Origin: Flavobacteriales bacterium | GTDB taxonomy: Bacteria > Bacteroidota > Bacteroidia > CAIKAF01 | Assembly (NCBI GenBank): GCA_022402535.1 | Contig: JAKRSD010000032.1 | Span: 28,274-92,273 of the forward strand | DNA length: 64,000 nt | Direction: 5' to 3' | Part shown: piece by piece, positions 29,352-39,601 of the stretch | Layout: each line of letters begins with the position of its first letter | Position numbering within the stretch: the stretch's first letter is position 1 | Translations under genes and position numbers: made by a program | The notes under the pieces: generated by a model | Told to the model about the DNA's origin: nothing | Database searches by the model: none | What the model saw: only the letters and a program-made list of their open reading frames with translations

Positions 29352-30668
29352 TCAATATCTGTAATACTCGGGTTTGTAAGGACCTTCGCGCTTCACGCCG
29401 ATGTAATCGGCCTGATCTTGAGATAAATCCTCCAATTCCACTCCTAATTTGGCGAGGTGGAGTTTGGCTACTTTTTCATCCAGATGTTTAGGAAGCATGT
29501 ACACGTCGTTGGTGTATTTATCGGTATTGGTCCAAAGCTCTATCTGAGCCAAGGTTTGGTTGGCAAATGAATTAGACATTACAAAAGAAGGGTGTCCCAT
29601 GGCGCAACCCAAATTCACCAGACGGCCTTCTGCCAACAGAATGATTTCGCTACCGTCCACATTGTAAATATCTACCTGCGGTTTGATGGTATTCTTGGTG
29701 TGTCCGAAATTTTTGTTCAACCAGGCCACATCAATCTCATTATCAAAGTGTCCGATATTGCACACGATGGTTTTATCCTTCATTTTTTTGAAATGACGGT
29801 CTACCACGATGTCTTTGTTTCCTGTAGTGGTGATTACGATATCTGCCGTAGAAACCACCGTATCTAATTTTTTCACTTCGTATCCGTCCATGGCCGCCTG
29901 AAGAGCACAGATGGGGTCAATTTCGGTTACGGTAACAATAGAACCTGCTCCACGGAAAGAAGCGGCAGTTCCTTTTCCCACATCGCCATAACCGCATACT
30001 ACTACTCTTTTGCCGGCAAGCATCACATCGGTAGCCCTGCGGATGGCATCCACGGCACTTTCTTTACATCCGTATTTATTATCGAATTTCGATTTGGTTA
30101 CGCTGTCATTTACGTTAATGGCCGGAATCGGAAGCGTTCCGTTTTTCACGCGCTCATATAGTCTGTGAACGCCTGTAGTCGTTTCTTCGGATAATCCTTT
30201 TATGCCCGAAACCAATTCAGGATAACGGTCAAACACCATATTGGTAAGGTCTCCACCATCGTCCAAAATCATATTGAGCGGTTTGCGGTCTTCTCCAAAG
30301 AAAAGGGTTTGTTCTATACACCAGTCAAATTCTTCTTCGGTCTGTCCTTTCCAGGCATACACCGAAATACCGGCAGCGGCAATAGCGGCAGCGGCATGAT
30401 CCTGGGTAGAAAATATGTTGCAGGAAGACCAGGTTACTTCAGCACCCAGTTCTACCAATGTTTCAATCAATACGGCGGTTTGAATGGTCATGTGAAGGCA
30501 TCCGGCTACGCGGGCACCTGCCAACGGTTTTGAAGGGCCATATTCAGCGCGGATGGCCATAAGGCCCGGCATTTCGGCTTCAGCCAGTGTAATTTCTTTT
30601 CTTCCCCACTCTGCCAAAGTGATATCTTTTACTTTGTAGCGGGTATTTGTTGCAGTTAATTCAGACAT
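29352..30668 (-). CDS. ahcY: Adenosylhomocysteinase
   Basis: Cytoplasmic NAD-dependent enzyme that splits S-adenosylhomocysteine into adenosine and homocysteine, closing the methylation cycle. The 438-residue sequence shows [17 protein letters not shown], the NAD-binding [15 protein letters not shown] and the C-terminal [13 protein letters not shown]. Length is that of the mammalian-like form. Preceded by a perfect -7 element (TATCTTTG). Bacteroidota that use AhcY instead of the Pfs/LuxS route typically carry it as a single gene. Confidence 0.97.
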   Translation of the reverse strand: MSELTATNTRYKVKDITLAEWGRKEITLAEAEMPGLMAIRAEYGPSKPLAGARVAGCLHMTIQTAVLIETLVELGAEVTWSSCNIFSTQDHAAAAIAAAGISVYAWKGQTEEEFDWCIEQTLFFGEDRKPLNMILDDGGDLTNMVFDRYPELVSGIKGLSEETTTGVHRLYERVKNGTLPIPAINVNDSVTKSKFDNKYGCKESAVDAIRRATDVMLAGKRVVVCGYGDVGKGTAASFRGAGSIVTVTEIDPICALQAAMDGYEVKKLDTVVSTADIVITTTGNKDIVVDRHFKKMKDKTIVCNIGHFDNEIDVAWLNKNFGHTKNTIKPQVDIYNVDGSEIILLAEGRLVNLGCAMGHPSFVMSNSFANQTLAQIELWTNTDKYTNDVYMLPKHLDEKVAKLHLAKLGVELEDLSQDQADYIGVKREGPYKPEYYRY

Positions 30669-30690
30669 TTTCTGTTATTTAATTAGGCCG

Positions 30691-30698
30691 CAAAGATA
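30691..30698 (-). promoter_or_regulatory. -7 element of ahcY
   Basis: TATCTTTG on the minus strand, perfect TAnnTTTG, 22 nt before the ATG. It lies between GGCC repeats that could form a small hairpin. Confidence 0.55.
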
Positions 30699-30721
30699 GG
30701 CCTTAGTTTACTAAATAAAAA

Positions 30722-33700
30722 TTAACGGATAAGATAAACCGAACCCATCTGTTTCTGGGGTGGTCCCAGATAATATTGGTAATAAATTACGTAAGGATAC
30801 AATCCGTTGGGATGTTCTCTTCCATCGGGTGTTTTTCCATCCCAGAATGTATTTATATCGCGGGTTCCATAGACTTCATTGCCCCAGCGGTCAAAAATAA
30901 TCATGTGGAAATTTTTAATCCCTTTTGTAGTAAACTTGAAGGTTTCGTTAATGAAATCGCCATCGGGAGTAAATGCATTAGGAACATAAATCACCATTTG
31001 TTCCATCACGGTTACGGTAGCAGAAGCCACATCATTACAACCGAAATCGGTTCCGGCATAGAGTACTACATTGTAAATCCCGCTGTCGGCATAAACCACT
31101 GTCGGAAAATCTGCATCTGAAGTAGAACCGTCTCCAAAATCCCATTTTATGAAATCATGCCCAAAGGAAGTATTGGTAAAATTCACGGTGCTGAAAGGCA
31201 ACTGAACGATTTGGGGATCATATGTAAACGAAGCGGAGGGTGTCTGATTTACTTTCACATACAAGGATTTCCATTCTAAATCTTTGCAAAACGTGGGTGC
31301 GGGACCGGTTACTTCCAGTGCAATGGTATATGTACCCGCCGTTTCAAAAATATAAACCGGATTCTGCTGATTCGAAGTGCCCCCATCGCCAAAATCCCAG
31401 ACATATTGCACCGCCCCGGTAGACAAACTGGTGAACTGAACAGGATCTCCTGTGCAAATTTCCAGCGGTGCTGCTGAGAAATCTGCTACCGGTGAAGGAT
31501 TGATTAGAATGTAATTCAGTTCTGTCACTTCATCTGTACAACCCGAAATATTATTAGAAACGGTGAGTGTAACCGTATACGTTCCTGCATTCAGATACCA
31601 ATGTAAAGGATTTTGGAGTGTAGATGTGGGCGATCCGTCGCCGAAATCCCATAACCAGGAAGTGGCACCCGATGAAGCATCCTGAAACTGAACCTGAAAA
31701 GGCTCACAGGCTACGGTTTGTACGGCTGAAATACCGGCCGTAGGAAGTGCTTCCACCATAATGGCATTGGGAGCATACAATGTATCAAAATTCACTCCGT
31801 TGGATGCCACCAGCATTACGGTAAATAAACCGGGTTGTGTGTATGTATGTGTCGGATTTTGTAATACAGAAGTATTTCCATCTCCAAAATCCCAGAACCA
31901 AGAAATTACGTTCCCTGTAGAAAAATCAAAAAACTGAGCATCTGTTTCTCCACACTGGGATTGAAAATCAAAAGTAAAATCAGCTACCACCTGAGGGGCC
32001 ACAATCACGTTGACGGGAGTTGAGCAAGATACCTGACATCCGTTGGCATCGGTGGCCACAACTGAAACATTATACAATCCTGTACCGGAGAATTGATGGG
32101 TTGCCACACTGTCTGATGAAATGCCGCCATCGCCAAAATTCCATAAAAAGGTATAAGGTCCGGTTCCTCCCGAAGGAGAAGGGGTAAAAATAGATGGAGC
32201 GCCTAAATAATTTCCGATAAAACTACAATTCATTTGTGGCTGCGGAAATACCGTGACATTCACAGGTAATGACGTTACCTGTTGAGGCTGGGGACAAGTA
32301 TAACTGCTTTGCATCTGCGCAGTTACCGTTATGGGTGATGTTAAATTATTTTGTGTAAAAACAGGTCCCGTAAACCCTGTGGAAACGCCATTGACAAACC
32401 ATAAAAACTGGGGATTGGTTCCGCCATTCACGGGCGAGGCGCCAAAGGTGACATCCTGACCATTACAAATCTGTGCTCCGGATGAAGTTACTAATACTTC
32501 TGGCGTTAAAACAGGCAACACCTGCACGAGTAATGAATCCGGAATAGACCATCCGCAGGTTACAGATTCGGTTTGAAGGGAAACCCAATAATCACCAGTA
32601 TTCGCAAAGGTGGATTGCACATTTTGGTTACCCGGACCTAAAATCTGGGAAGGAGCGCCTCCTTCAAAATTCCAACGATAATCAGTACCGGCGAGCGATG
32701 ATGAAAACTGGCCGGCATCACCCGGACATAACAATGAATCACCTGTTATAATCTGAGGAATAAATGGGGTTCCATCTTCAAATACGCCTACAAATTCTGA
32801 AAATATATATGGTAGACCATTCACCACCAGTGTTACCGTGTGACGGCCCGGTGTAGTATAATGAACATTTACGGTATTTCCGTTTGCAATGAGAGGAACT
32901 GTTCCTCCGTCAAAAAACCATTGAATAAAACCAAAGGCGTTGGTTGAAAAAGTGAACTCAGAATAGGTACATCCAAAACCACAAACAACTATCTGTGGCT
33001 CAACCGGACTTGAAAAAGAAGCCTGTTGAACAGGTATTCCGTTAGGATCTTCATAAATAGCCAAACTCACCCCTGGATTTCCATTTCCGCCTTTTCCGCC
33101 ATTTCCTCCATTACCGCCTTTACCGCCTGGGCCACCTCTTCCCATGTCACAACCGGAACGATTTAATCCGGGACCTCCGTTTCCGCCCTGTCCACCGATT
33201 CCTCCCAGCTGCCCACCTTGAGCACCGTTTCCGGGTAAAGCCGATTCCATATCGGAATCTAATATTTTTCCATTTACACCATTATTCCATACAAAAATAC
33301 CGAATGAACCGCCGCCGCCGCCACCGCCCATCGCACCTTGACCACCCTGTCCTCCTTCACCACCACCCGCTCCACCGGGTCCATCATCATTTTGATTTCC
33401 TATAAATGGAATGTTAAATAATCCGGACTGTGAACCACCACCGCCGCCGCCGCCGCCACCGAATCCGTTAGCTCCGGGTAAACCCTGTTGTCCAGTCGCA
33501 TTTTGAAAAAATCCGCCGGCAAAACCAGCTATACCGTCAGCACCATCAGCACCGTTGGCTCCATTGGCTCCAATGGCTCCGGGTTGTCCTTGTGCGGCAG
33601 GACCATTACCATCACATCCGACGGATACTATGCCACAAACAGCCTGTCCTCCATTTCCTCCGATACCTCCGGGCCCCTGACCGGGTAAACCCGCTGTTCC

Positions 33701-34402
33701 ATTTGCCGAGCCGGGACAATTATTATTACTGGCTCGAATTCCTCCGTTCCCTCCGTTTCCTCCGGCAAAACTTCCGGGAAAAGAACCCGAACCTCCTGCC
33801 CCGCCTTGTCGTCCTGCGGCGCTGCTGCAATTTTCGCATCCGTTACCCCCGTTTACACCGGCAGCTCCATTAATGCCCGGTGTTCCATTAGCTCCGGGTA
33901 GTCCATCAGAACCATTACCGGCTTTTACATCACAACGAACGATTGAGTAATTTGAACATCCGTTCAGGTAAATGCCATATGTGGTAACCCCGTTTCCTAC
34001 GGCGTTTTCAGTTTCTATTTCCAAATCAAAAATGTAGAAATCAGAAATGTTTACTGCTGAAAAAGCAACCAGTCTGTTCGGATTGGGCGTAACATTTTGG
34101 TTGGTTCGTAGAATACGAGAAACTAATGATGAATTTTTACACCAGGAAACAGGATCATACCCGCCTTCAATCGTGAGGTTTGCAGTCATATTAAAGGTGG
34201 TGTTCAGGATATAGTCTCCGGCAGCCAATCTAACCTGTTTTCCGGGACCCGCATTGGACACTGCAAAAGCTAAACTCGCAGGACTTGCCTGAGTTCCTGT
34301 ACCATTTCCATTGGGAGTAACATAAATGATATTGGGCTGCTGAGCCTTTAAAGACCCCGCAGAAAATATGATTAAAATCAATATGAGTATTTGTCTGTTC
34401 AT
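30722..34402 (-). CDS. Giant secreted protein: beta-helix head, glycine-rich domain, PKD domains, T9SS type B tail
   Basis: About 1226 residues, predicted cell-surface or released adhesin/matrix protein. The signal peptide ends GSLKAQ. Residues ~25-160 resemble a pectate-lyase-like beta-helix start (IIYVTPNGNGTGTQASPASL, YGIYLNGCSNYSIVRCDV). Residues ~164-444 are a Gly-rich PGRS/collagen-like domain (GGNGG, GxxGxxG) with long Gly runs. Then come at least five PKD-type repeats with WDFGDG (to ~1130) and a C-terminal gliding-motility-associated domain (YVPNAFTPDGDFINETF, FDRWGNEVY, WDGKTPDG). I chose the ATG giving the standard signal peptide; an alternative ATG 15 nt earlier overlaps the upstream stop (TGATG), indicating coupling. 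Function unknown. Confidence 0.8.
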   Translation of the reverse strand: MNRQILILILIIFSAGSLKAQQPNIIYVTPNGNGTGTQASPASLAFAVSNAGPGKQVRLAAGDYILNTTFNMTANLTIEGGYDPVSWCKNSSLVSRILRTNQNVTPNPNRLVAFSAVNISDFYIFDLEIETENAVGNGVTTYGIYLNGCSNYSIVRCDVKAGNGSDGLPGANGTPGINGAAGVNGGNGCENCSSAAGRQGGAGGSGSFPGSFAGGNGGNGGIRASNNNCPGSANGTAGLPGQGPGGIGGNGGQAVCGIVSVGCDGNGPAAQGQPGAIGANGANGADGADGIAGFAGGFFQNATGQQGLPGANGFGGGGGGGGGSQSGLFNIPFIGNQNDDGPGGAGGGEGGQGGQGAMGGGGGGGSFGIFVWNNGVNGKILDSDMESALPGNGAQGGQLGGIGGQGGNGGPGLNRSGCDMGRGGPGGKGGNGGNGGKGGNGNPGVSLAIYEDPNGIPVQQASFSSPVEPQIVVCGFGCTYSEFTFSTNAFGFIQWFFDGGTVPLIANGNTVNVHYTTPGRHTVTLVVNGLPYIFSEFVGVFEDGTPFIPQIITGDSLLCPGDAGQFSSSLAGTDYRWNFEGGAPSQILGPGNQNVQSTFANTGDYWVSLQTESVTCGWSIPDSLLVQVLPVLTPEVLVTSSGAQICNGQDVTFGASPVNGGTNPQFLWFVNGVSTGFTGPVFTQNNLTSPITVTAQMQSSYTCPQPQQVTSLPVNVTVFPQPQMNCSFIGNYLGAPSIFTPSPSGGTGPYTFLWNFGDGGISSDSVATHQFSGTGLYNVSVVATDANGCQVSCSTPVNVIVAPQVVADFTFDFQSQCGETDAQFFDFSTGNVISWFWDFGDGNTSVLQNPTHTYTQPGLFTVMLVASNGVNFDTLYAPNAIMVEALPTAGISAVQTVACEPFQVQFQDASSGATSWLWDFGDGSPTSTLQNPLHWYLNAGTYTVTLTVSNNISGCTDEVTELNYILINPSPVADFSAAPLEICTGDPVQFTSLSTGAVQYVWDFGDGGTSNQQNPVYIFETAGTYTIALEVTGPAPTFCKDLEWKSLYVKVNQTPSASFTYDPQIVQLPFSTVNFTNTSFGHDFIKWDFGDGSTSDADFPTVVYADSGIYNVVLYAGTDFGCNDVASATVTVMEQMVIYVPNAFTPDGDFINETFKFTTKGIKNFHMIIFDRWGNEVYGTRDINTFWDGKTPDGREHPNGLYPYVIYYQYYLGPPQKQMGSVYLIR

Positions 34403-34416
34403 CGTATTACAGCCCA

Positions 34417-37400
34417 TCAATTTGAAACCACTTTAAAAATTCTGCCATTCACCTCTAGCAGATACCTACCCGAAGCAATTTGTGTTTCAATCCAAACACT
34501 TGCATTTTGTGAATGTTTACCGGTAACGGAAATTGGAATCAATTTACCTTGCACATCGGTAAGATTAATGGATTCTATAGGTAAATCGGATTGAATGAAA
34601 ATTTGATTTTTAAATGGATTGGGGAAAATCACCAGCTGATTATTTTCTATTTCTGAAACACCTACGTGAACCTGAGCAAATCCGATTTTGGTGGTGGTAT
34701 CAGCACAACCATAATCATTGGTAACTATAAGTGTTATTGTGTAATTTCCATTTTGGGCATAGGTATGTTGTGGGTTTTGAATAGATGAAGTTCCCCCATC
34801 GCCAAAATTCCAATCCCAAGTCCAGGCATTAAGCGAATTATCGGTAAAGAAAACGGTTTGACCGGCTTGCCCCACCACCTGGGGATAAGCCGAAAAATTA
34901 GCCACCGGAGATGGGAATACGGCAATTTGAGAGACCACTGACGCGGAAAGATTTCCTTCCTGGCTGAAACCGCTTAATGTTACATCATACACTCCGGGAG
35001 AGGTATAAATATGAAGTGGATTGGCCTGATTACTGGATTGTCCGTCGCCGAAATCCCAAAGGTATGTGATGGCATTAATGCTTTCGTTGGTGAACTGGAC
35101 CGGCAACGGTACACAACCATTAAACACATTGGTGCTGAAATCTACTGACAAAAAGTTTTCTATCAATACAGCAAGATTACAGCTACCCGTACACCCGTTT
35201 GCATCGGTTACATCTACCTGCACATTGTAAGAACCGGCTTGCGGATACACCGTAGCCACATCAAAACCAGAACCGAAGGAATTGTTACCAAAATTCCACT
35301 GATAAGTAAAGGGCGCTAATCCACCCGTAACCACTTCGGCCTGAAAGAATGTAGCCTGATTCGCAAAACCAACCTGTGAAGTACAGCTCACCTGAGGGGT
35401 CTCTATTACATTAATGGAAATAGCGTTTGACAAACCTGTCTGGCCCGCTGAGCATCCCAGTGAAGACAATACCTGGCAGGTTACTACATCGCCCTGCGAT
35501 GGGGCCGGGTAAACGAAAGTGGGCGAAGATGAACCCTGTGGCACTGAATTTACGAACCACTGGTATCCGGGAGTCAATCCCGCATTGGCGGCCGTAGCCG
35601 TGAAAATCACATTGGCTCCTTCACATACATTAAACCCATTGGTTTCAATTATGGACTGAATAACCAACGAGGGTTGTATAAGCCCCTCTACCTGAACTTG
35701 AAATGAATCAACGAAAGATCTCCCGCAGCAATTATCAATTGTTTGAAGATAAATCATGTAACTGCCTGGCACGTCAAACAAATGCTGAATTTGCTGATTT
35801 CCAGGACCTATGATTTGTTGATTTATGGCATTATTTCCACCTGTAATGGTCCACTCATAATTATCCGCAGAAATGGACGAGGAGAATGAGCCCGTGGCCC
35901 CAATACAAAGCGCAGAATCTGAAGATTGGATTTGAGGCAGTGAAGGTGCCGAAGTATTGGTAATATTGATGAACTCCGTGTATGTATAGGCAATTCCGTT
36001 CCACACCATAGTGAATGTTTTTTCACCGGGCTGGGTATAATATGCTACTGCCGTTTGTCCATATTGGTTGGCAGGTTGTGAGTTTGCTCCGAAAAACCAC
36101 TGAATGGTTCCGGTTTGGTTGGTTGAAAAGATTACCGGGGTGTTGGTACACGCTGAGTAATTGACTTTCACTATGGGTTGTTGCAGGTTATTTATGTTTT
36201 GTACCGAAATAGGCGTTCCGGAAGCGGACTGATAAAATGCGAGCGTAGTTCCATCTGAACCATCGCCTCCTTTTCCGCCGTTTCCTCCTTTACCGCCATT
36301 ACCGCCGTTACCGCCGGCACCCACATCACAGTTGAGCTGACCGCCGCCCTGACCGCCTGCTCCACCATTTCCTCCAACACCGCCTAAGCCTCCGGGGCCG
36401 CCCAATCCATATTGACCGGCCTGAAAAAAACAGTCTTTTATTACAGTATTGGCTCCGTTATTCCAAAGAAATAAGCCGAATGAACCACCACCTCCGATAC
36501 CACCGGAGCCCCCAGTTCCAAACTGACCGCCTTCTCCGCCTCCACCGCCGCCCGAACCGGTACCATTAAAATTAAACCCAAAACCGGATACCACATATCC
36601 TTGAGAACCGCCGCCACCGCCGCCGCCGCCGCCAAATCCATTGGTACCGGCTGTTCCAGGAGCGCCTGCCTGTGGTTGAAAATATCCGCCTGCAAAAGTG
36701 GCCTGACCATTTAATCCATTATTACCATCTAAACCCGGAGCACCTGCAGTACCGGGAGTTCCGTCGTTCATAAAAGTTCTTGGGCAAACATTCAAAGAAA
36801 AAATCCGGTCATCTACGCCAATTCCACCTAAACCCGGTAATCCGCCACCCGCACCCGGTGCTGCAAGACCCGGAGAACCGGGAGGTGCTGAACCACCGAT
36901 TGGGAATGAGTATGTTCCTCTTGGACCACCATTCCCTCCGGCTCCACCGGGATTACTTCCCGGAAACGAACCTGAACCAGGCGCTCCGCCCAAATTACAA
37001 CAAGGCCCGTCTTCATCGCCGTTTTGGCCTGCAAAACCCGCACTACCCGGCAAACCGTTACTGCCTGAAACACCTGCTGAACCGCTTGTTGCTGTACCTG
37101 CTTGAATTTTAGTGCGGACTAATTCATAATTTGAACATCCGTTTAAATACAATCCATAGGTTGAAATGCCTTCTCCAATGGCATTGGCGGTTTTTATCGT
37201 TAAATCATGAAGTTCAAAATTGGAAATGTTATTCCCTTGCACCGCTACTAGCCTTAAGGGATTAGGCTGCACATTAAAAAAATCACGCAATATGATGGTT
37301 TCTGAACCATTTGTTTTTTCCCACTGGGGATTAAATCCACCGTAAATTTTTACGTTAGACACAAGATTTACAGGGTTTGAAACATTGTACGTTCCGGCCC

Positions 37401-37602
37401 TCATGTAAATGATATTCTGAGGAGACGTAGCCAAACTCAAGCCATACGTCAAATTTGCTGGATTCTGCTTAGTCCCTGCGGTACCCGATGTGGCCCCAAA
37501 AGGAGTTACATAAATTATATTACACTCTTGTGCTTTAGTCTCTATCCGAGCCCCAACCAAAAAAACAAGCACAAGAAAAAAAGCCTTGTATATCTTTGTC
37601 AT
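34417..37602 (-). CDS. Giant secreted protein: beta-helix head, glycine-rich domain, PKD domains, T9SS type A tail
   Basis: 1061-residue paralogue of the downstream gene. Signal peptide ends IETKAQ. The head (CNIIYVTPFGATSGTAGT, YGLYLNGCSNYELVRTKI) and the Gly-rich domain (residues ~164-454, with SFGLFLWNNGANTVIKDCFF near its end, matching SFGIFVWNNGVNGKILDSDM in the paralogue) align closely by eye. There are about three clear PKD repeats (WNFGNN, WDFGDG, WNFGDG). The C-terminus (VIFPNPFKNQIFIQ) is a type A sorting tail, not the type B tail of the paralogue, so the two use different T9SS anchoring or release signals. The stop touches the start region of the next gene, so both are one operon. 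Confidence 0.8.
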   Translation of the reverse strand: MTKIYKAFFLVLVFLVGARIETKAQECNIIYVTPFGATSGTAGTKQNPANLTYGLSLATSPQNIIYMRAGTYNVSNPVNLVSNVKIYGGFNPQWEKTNGSETIILRDFFNVQPNPLRLVAVQGNNISNFELHDLTIKTANAIGEGISTYGLYLNGCSNYELVRTKIQAGTATSGSAGVSGSNGLPGSAGFAGQNGDEDGPCCNLGGAPGSGSFPGSNPGGAGGNGGPRGTYSFPIGGSAPPGSPGLAAPGAGGGLPGLGGIGVDDRIFSLNVCPRTFMNDGTPGTAGAPGLDGNNGLNGQATFAGGYFQPQAGAPGTAGTNGFGGGGGGGGGSQGYVVSGFGFNFNGTGSGGGGGGEGGQFGTGGSGGIGGGGSFGLFLWNNGANTVIKDCFFQAGQYGLGGPGGLGGVGGNGGAGGQGGGQLNCDVGAGGNGGNGGKGGNGGKGGDGSDGTTLAFYQSASGTPISVQNINNLQQPIVKVNYSACTNTPVIFSTNQTGTIQWFFGANSQPANQYGQTAVAYYTQPGEKTFTMVWNGIAYTYTEFINITNTSAPSLPQIQSSDSALCIGATGSFSSSISADNYEWTITGGNNAINQQIIGPGNQQIQHLFDVPGSYMIYLQTIDNCCGRSFVDSFQVQVEGLIQPSLVIQSIIETNGFNVCEGANVIFTATAANAGLTPGYQWFVNSVPQGSSSPTFVYPAPSQGDVVTCQVLSSLGCSAGQTGLSNAISINVIETPQVSCTSQVGFANQATFFQAEVVTGGLAPFTYQWNFGNNSFGSGFDVATVYPQAGSYNVQVDVTDANGCTGSCNLAVLIENFLSVDFSTNVFNGCVPLPVQFTNESINAITYLWDFGDGQSSNQANPLHIYTSPGVYDVTLSGFSQEGNLSASVVSQIAVFPSPVANFSAYPQVVGQAGQTVFFTDNSLNAWTWDWNFGDGGTSSIQNPQHTYAQNGNYTITLIVTNDYGCADTTTKIGFAQVHVGVSEIENNQLVIFPNPFKNQIFIQSDLPIESINLTDVQGKLIPISVTGKHSQNASVWIETQIASGRYLLEVNGRIFKVVSN

Positions 37603-37681
37603 CTACCAGTTAAATCACAACTTGCAATGTTACAGAATTTTTAACAAAATTTCACCATCATTTCATTAACAATTTATCAAA

Positions 37682-38314
37682 TTGAAATTTATAAAAATTG
37701 AGCATGCCCTATTTGATTCTGGCCTTTTAATTCTAGAGGCTAAAGATCCTTTATTTAAACTTAATAAAAGGGAAAAAGAAAAAGCCGGGCAGGATATGTT
37801 GTTAAAAAAAATGTACCCCGAAGAAAACACGGAAAGAAGTTACCTTGAATCAGGCAAACCCTATTTCTTAAATAAATCATCCGAATTATCCCTCTCACAT
37901 TGCGAAAATGCCATTGCCTGTCAGGTTTCAGAAAATATTCCCTGCGGCGTTGATGTGCAACATTACAAACCTAAGATTACCCGATTAGCTGATAAATACC
38001 TGAATACTGAAGAATTGAACTGGGTAAAACAGATACAAGATGAACAGGAGAAAATAAAAACTTTAACCGCCATGTGGAGCTGCAAAGAAGCTCTTTATAA
38101 AATGTATGGCAAGGGATTTATCGACTACATTAATCTGTTCACCCTCCATCCTTTTACTGCTGAAAATGGGACAATAAGCGCGGATGCTGATTTGGGCGAT
38201 GGGATTAAGCGTTATCATTTTCAGGCAGAATTTACCGAAACCTTTGTTTGGGTATTTCATACCCTATCACCAACTTTACTCCCTGATGAATATGCAACAC
38301 GGAAATCTATATAA
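37682..38314 (+). CDS. 4'-phosphopantetheinyl transferase
   Basis: Transfers the phosphopantetheine arm from CoA to carrier proteins. The 210-residue protein has the Mg-binding CGVDVQHY and WSCKEALYKMYGKG motifs (about residues 88-140) of the Sfp/Gsp/AcpT superfamily. It begins with TTG (MKFIKIEHALF); the first internal ATG would remove conserved N-terminal sequence, so I keep TTG. It is divergent from the giant-protein operon and overlaps the next gene. Which carrier protein it modifies is unknown: no ACP, PKS or NRPS is in the window. Confidence 0.88.
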   Translation: MKFIKIEHALFDSGLLILEAKDPLFKLNKREKEKAGQDMLLKKMYPEENTERSYLESGKPYFLNKSSELSLSHCENAIACQVSENIPCGVDVQHYKPKITRLADKYLNTEELNWVKQIQDEQEKIKTLTAMWSCKEALYKMYGKGFIDYINLFTLHPFTAENGTISADADLGDGIKRYHFQAEFTETFVWVFHTLSPTLLPDEYATRKSI

Positions 38315-39044
38315 ACGCCTCTTTCTTCACGATAAAAAGCAGGTTTTTCCTTTGATAGATCCTGACAAAACTTCGGAGGATGAAGCGATTCAAACAGGAC
38401 AAAAGGCTCAAAAAATGGGGCTGAACGCCCTTTTGGTAGGGGGGAGTCTGTTGGCAAACGGCAATATGGATACCTGTATCCGAAACCTGAAAAAACATTT
38501 CACCAACCCCGTACTTCTATTCCCCGGAAGTATATTGCAACTCAGCCAAGAAGCCGATGGAATATTATTTATTTCACTGATTTCGGGAAGAAATCCGGAG
38601 TTGCTTATCGGGCAGCATGTGGCGGCTGCTCCCCAAATCCGGAGCATGAATCTTGAACCCATTTCTACCGGATATATGTTAATTGATTGCGGAAAATCGA
38701 CTTCCGTAGCTTACATGAGTCAAACTTTTCCGATTCCTTACCAGAAACATGAAATTGCCGCCAGTACAGCCCTGGCAGGCGAAATGCTGGGTTTGCAATG
38801 CATTTATCTGGAAGGCGGCAGCGGTGCGGACAAACCCGTTTCTCCCGAAATGATAAAAAAAGTATCGGATACTATTACTATTCCTTTAATCGTGGGCGGT
38901 GGCATTACTGATGAGGTTCAAGCAGAAGAGGCTTTTGCAGCCGGCGCCCAAACCATTATTGTGGGCAATATTTTAGAAAAAACGCCCGAAATGCTGGATA
39001 AAATGGTTTCGATGGTGAACCGGTTAAACTCCTCAGAAAGTTGA
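38286..39044 (+). CDS. Geranylgeranylglyceryl phosphate synthase-family protein
   Basis: TIM-barrel prenyltransferase that joins an isoprenoid diphosphate to glycerol-1-phosphate, as in archaeal ether-lipid synthesis. Diagnostic blocks are LIDPDKT at the N-terminus, the phosphate-binding IYLEGGSGADKPV and IPLIVGGGITDE, and TIIVGNILEK. Bacteroidota carry group II members of this family. The start (MNMQHGNLYKRL) overlaps the PPTase gene by 29 nt; an ATG 6 nt further is also possible. 252 residues, family length. No glycerol-1-phosphate dehydrogenase is in the window, so the substrate supply is open. Confidence 0.88.
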   Translation: MNMQHGNLYKRLFLHDKKQVFPLIDPDKTSEDEAIQTGQKAQKMGLNALLVGGSLLANGNMDTCIRNLKKHFTNPVLLFPGSILQLSQEADGILFISLISGRNPELLIGQHVAAAPQIRSMNLEPISTGYMLIDCGKSTSVAYMSQTFPIPYQKHEIAASTALAGEMLGLQCIYLEGGSGADKPVSPEMIKKVSDTITIPLIVGGGITDEVQAEEAFAAGAQTIIVGNILEKTPEMLDKMVSMVNRLNSSES

Positions 39045-39601
39045 TTTTATTTTTAGAAATCACGGCCGTTTTAACCGGGCTGGCATACATATTTCTCGCC
39101 GCCCGATTACTTCGTATTTGTTGGATATTCGGAGGAATCAGCACATTAATCTATACTTACCTGTTTTATGTTTCTACTTTGTATGTGGAAAGCGGATTAA
39201 ATGCCTATTATGTTATCATGGCCTTTGTGGGCTGGTTTTCGTGGGGAAACAAAGAAAACAGCAAACCGGTATCTTCTTTGACGGTTTCCCAACTGGCGCT
39301 GTCGGTTTTAGCAGTTGTTGTATTTACGGCGACGCTGGCTTACCTGATCAGTAAAAATACCGATGCCCGTTTTCCCCTGGCCGATTCCTTTATTGGCAGT
39401 ATGTCGGTAGTGACAACTTACCTGGGAACAAGAAAAAAGATTGAACATTGGATATTTTGGATTGTGGCCAATGTGTCTGCCATTATATTATTTATTCAAA
39501 ACGAATTATACCTCACATCCTTACTTATGGGCGTGTATGCTGCAATGGCCGTTTGGGGCTGGGCAGCATGGCAAAAAGAACGAAAGGAACAATATGCTTA
39601 A
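39041..39601 (+). CDS. pnuC: PnuC-family nicotinamide riboside transporter
   Basis: Inner-membrane facilitator for nicotinamide riboside. The 186 residues form about six to seven hydrophobic spans, with the typical WFSWGNKEN and HWIFWIVANVSAI motifs. It starts with TTG overlapping the upstream TGA (TTGA), so translation is coupled to the GGGP synthase gene. The following gene encodes a kinase likely to trap the imported riboside, supporting the assignment. Confidence 0.9.
   Translation: MILFLEITAVLTGLAYIFLAARLLRICWIFGGISTLIYTYLFYVSTLYVESGLNAYYVIMAFVGWFSWGNKENSKPVSSLTVSQLALSVLAVVVFTATLAYLISKNTDARFPLADSFIGSMSVVTTYLGTRKKIEHWIFWIVANVSAIILFIQNELYLTSLLMGVYAAMAVWGWAAWQKERKEQYA

Noticed and set aside
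33488..33873. Ser/Arg-rich open frames on the plus strand opposite the glycine-rich domain
   Set aside because: They mirror GGN/GGT-type codon repeats of the minus-strand gene and have no independent start context.
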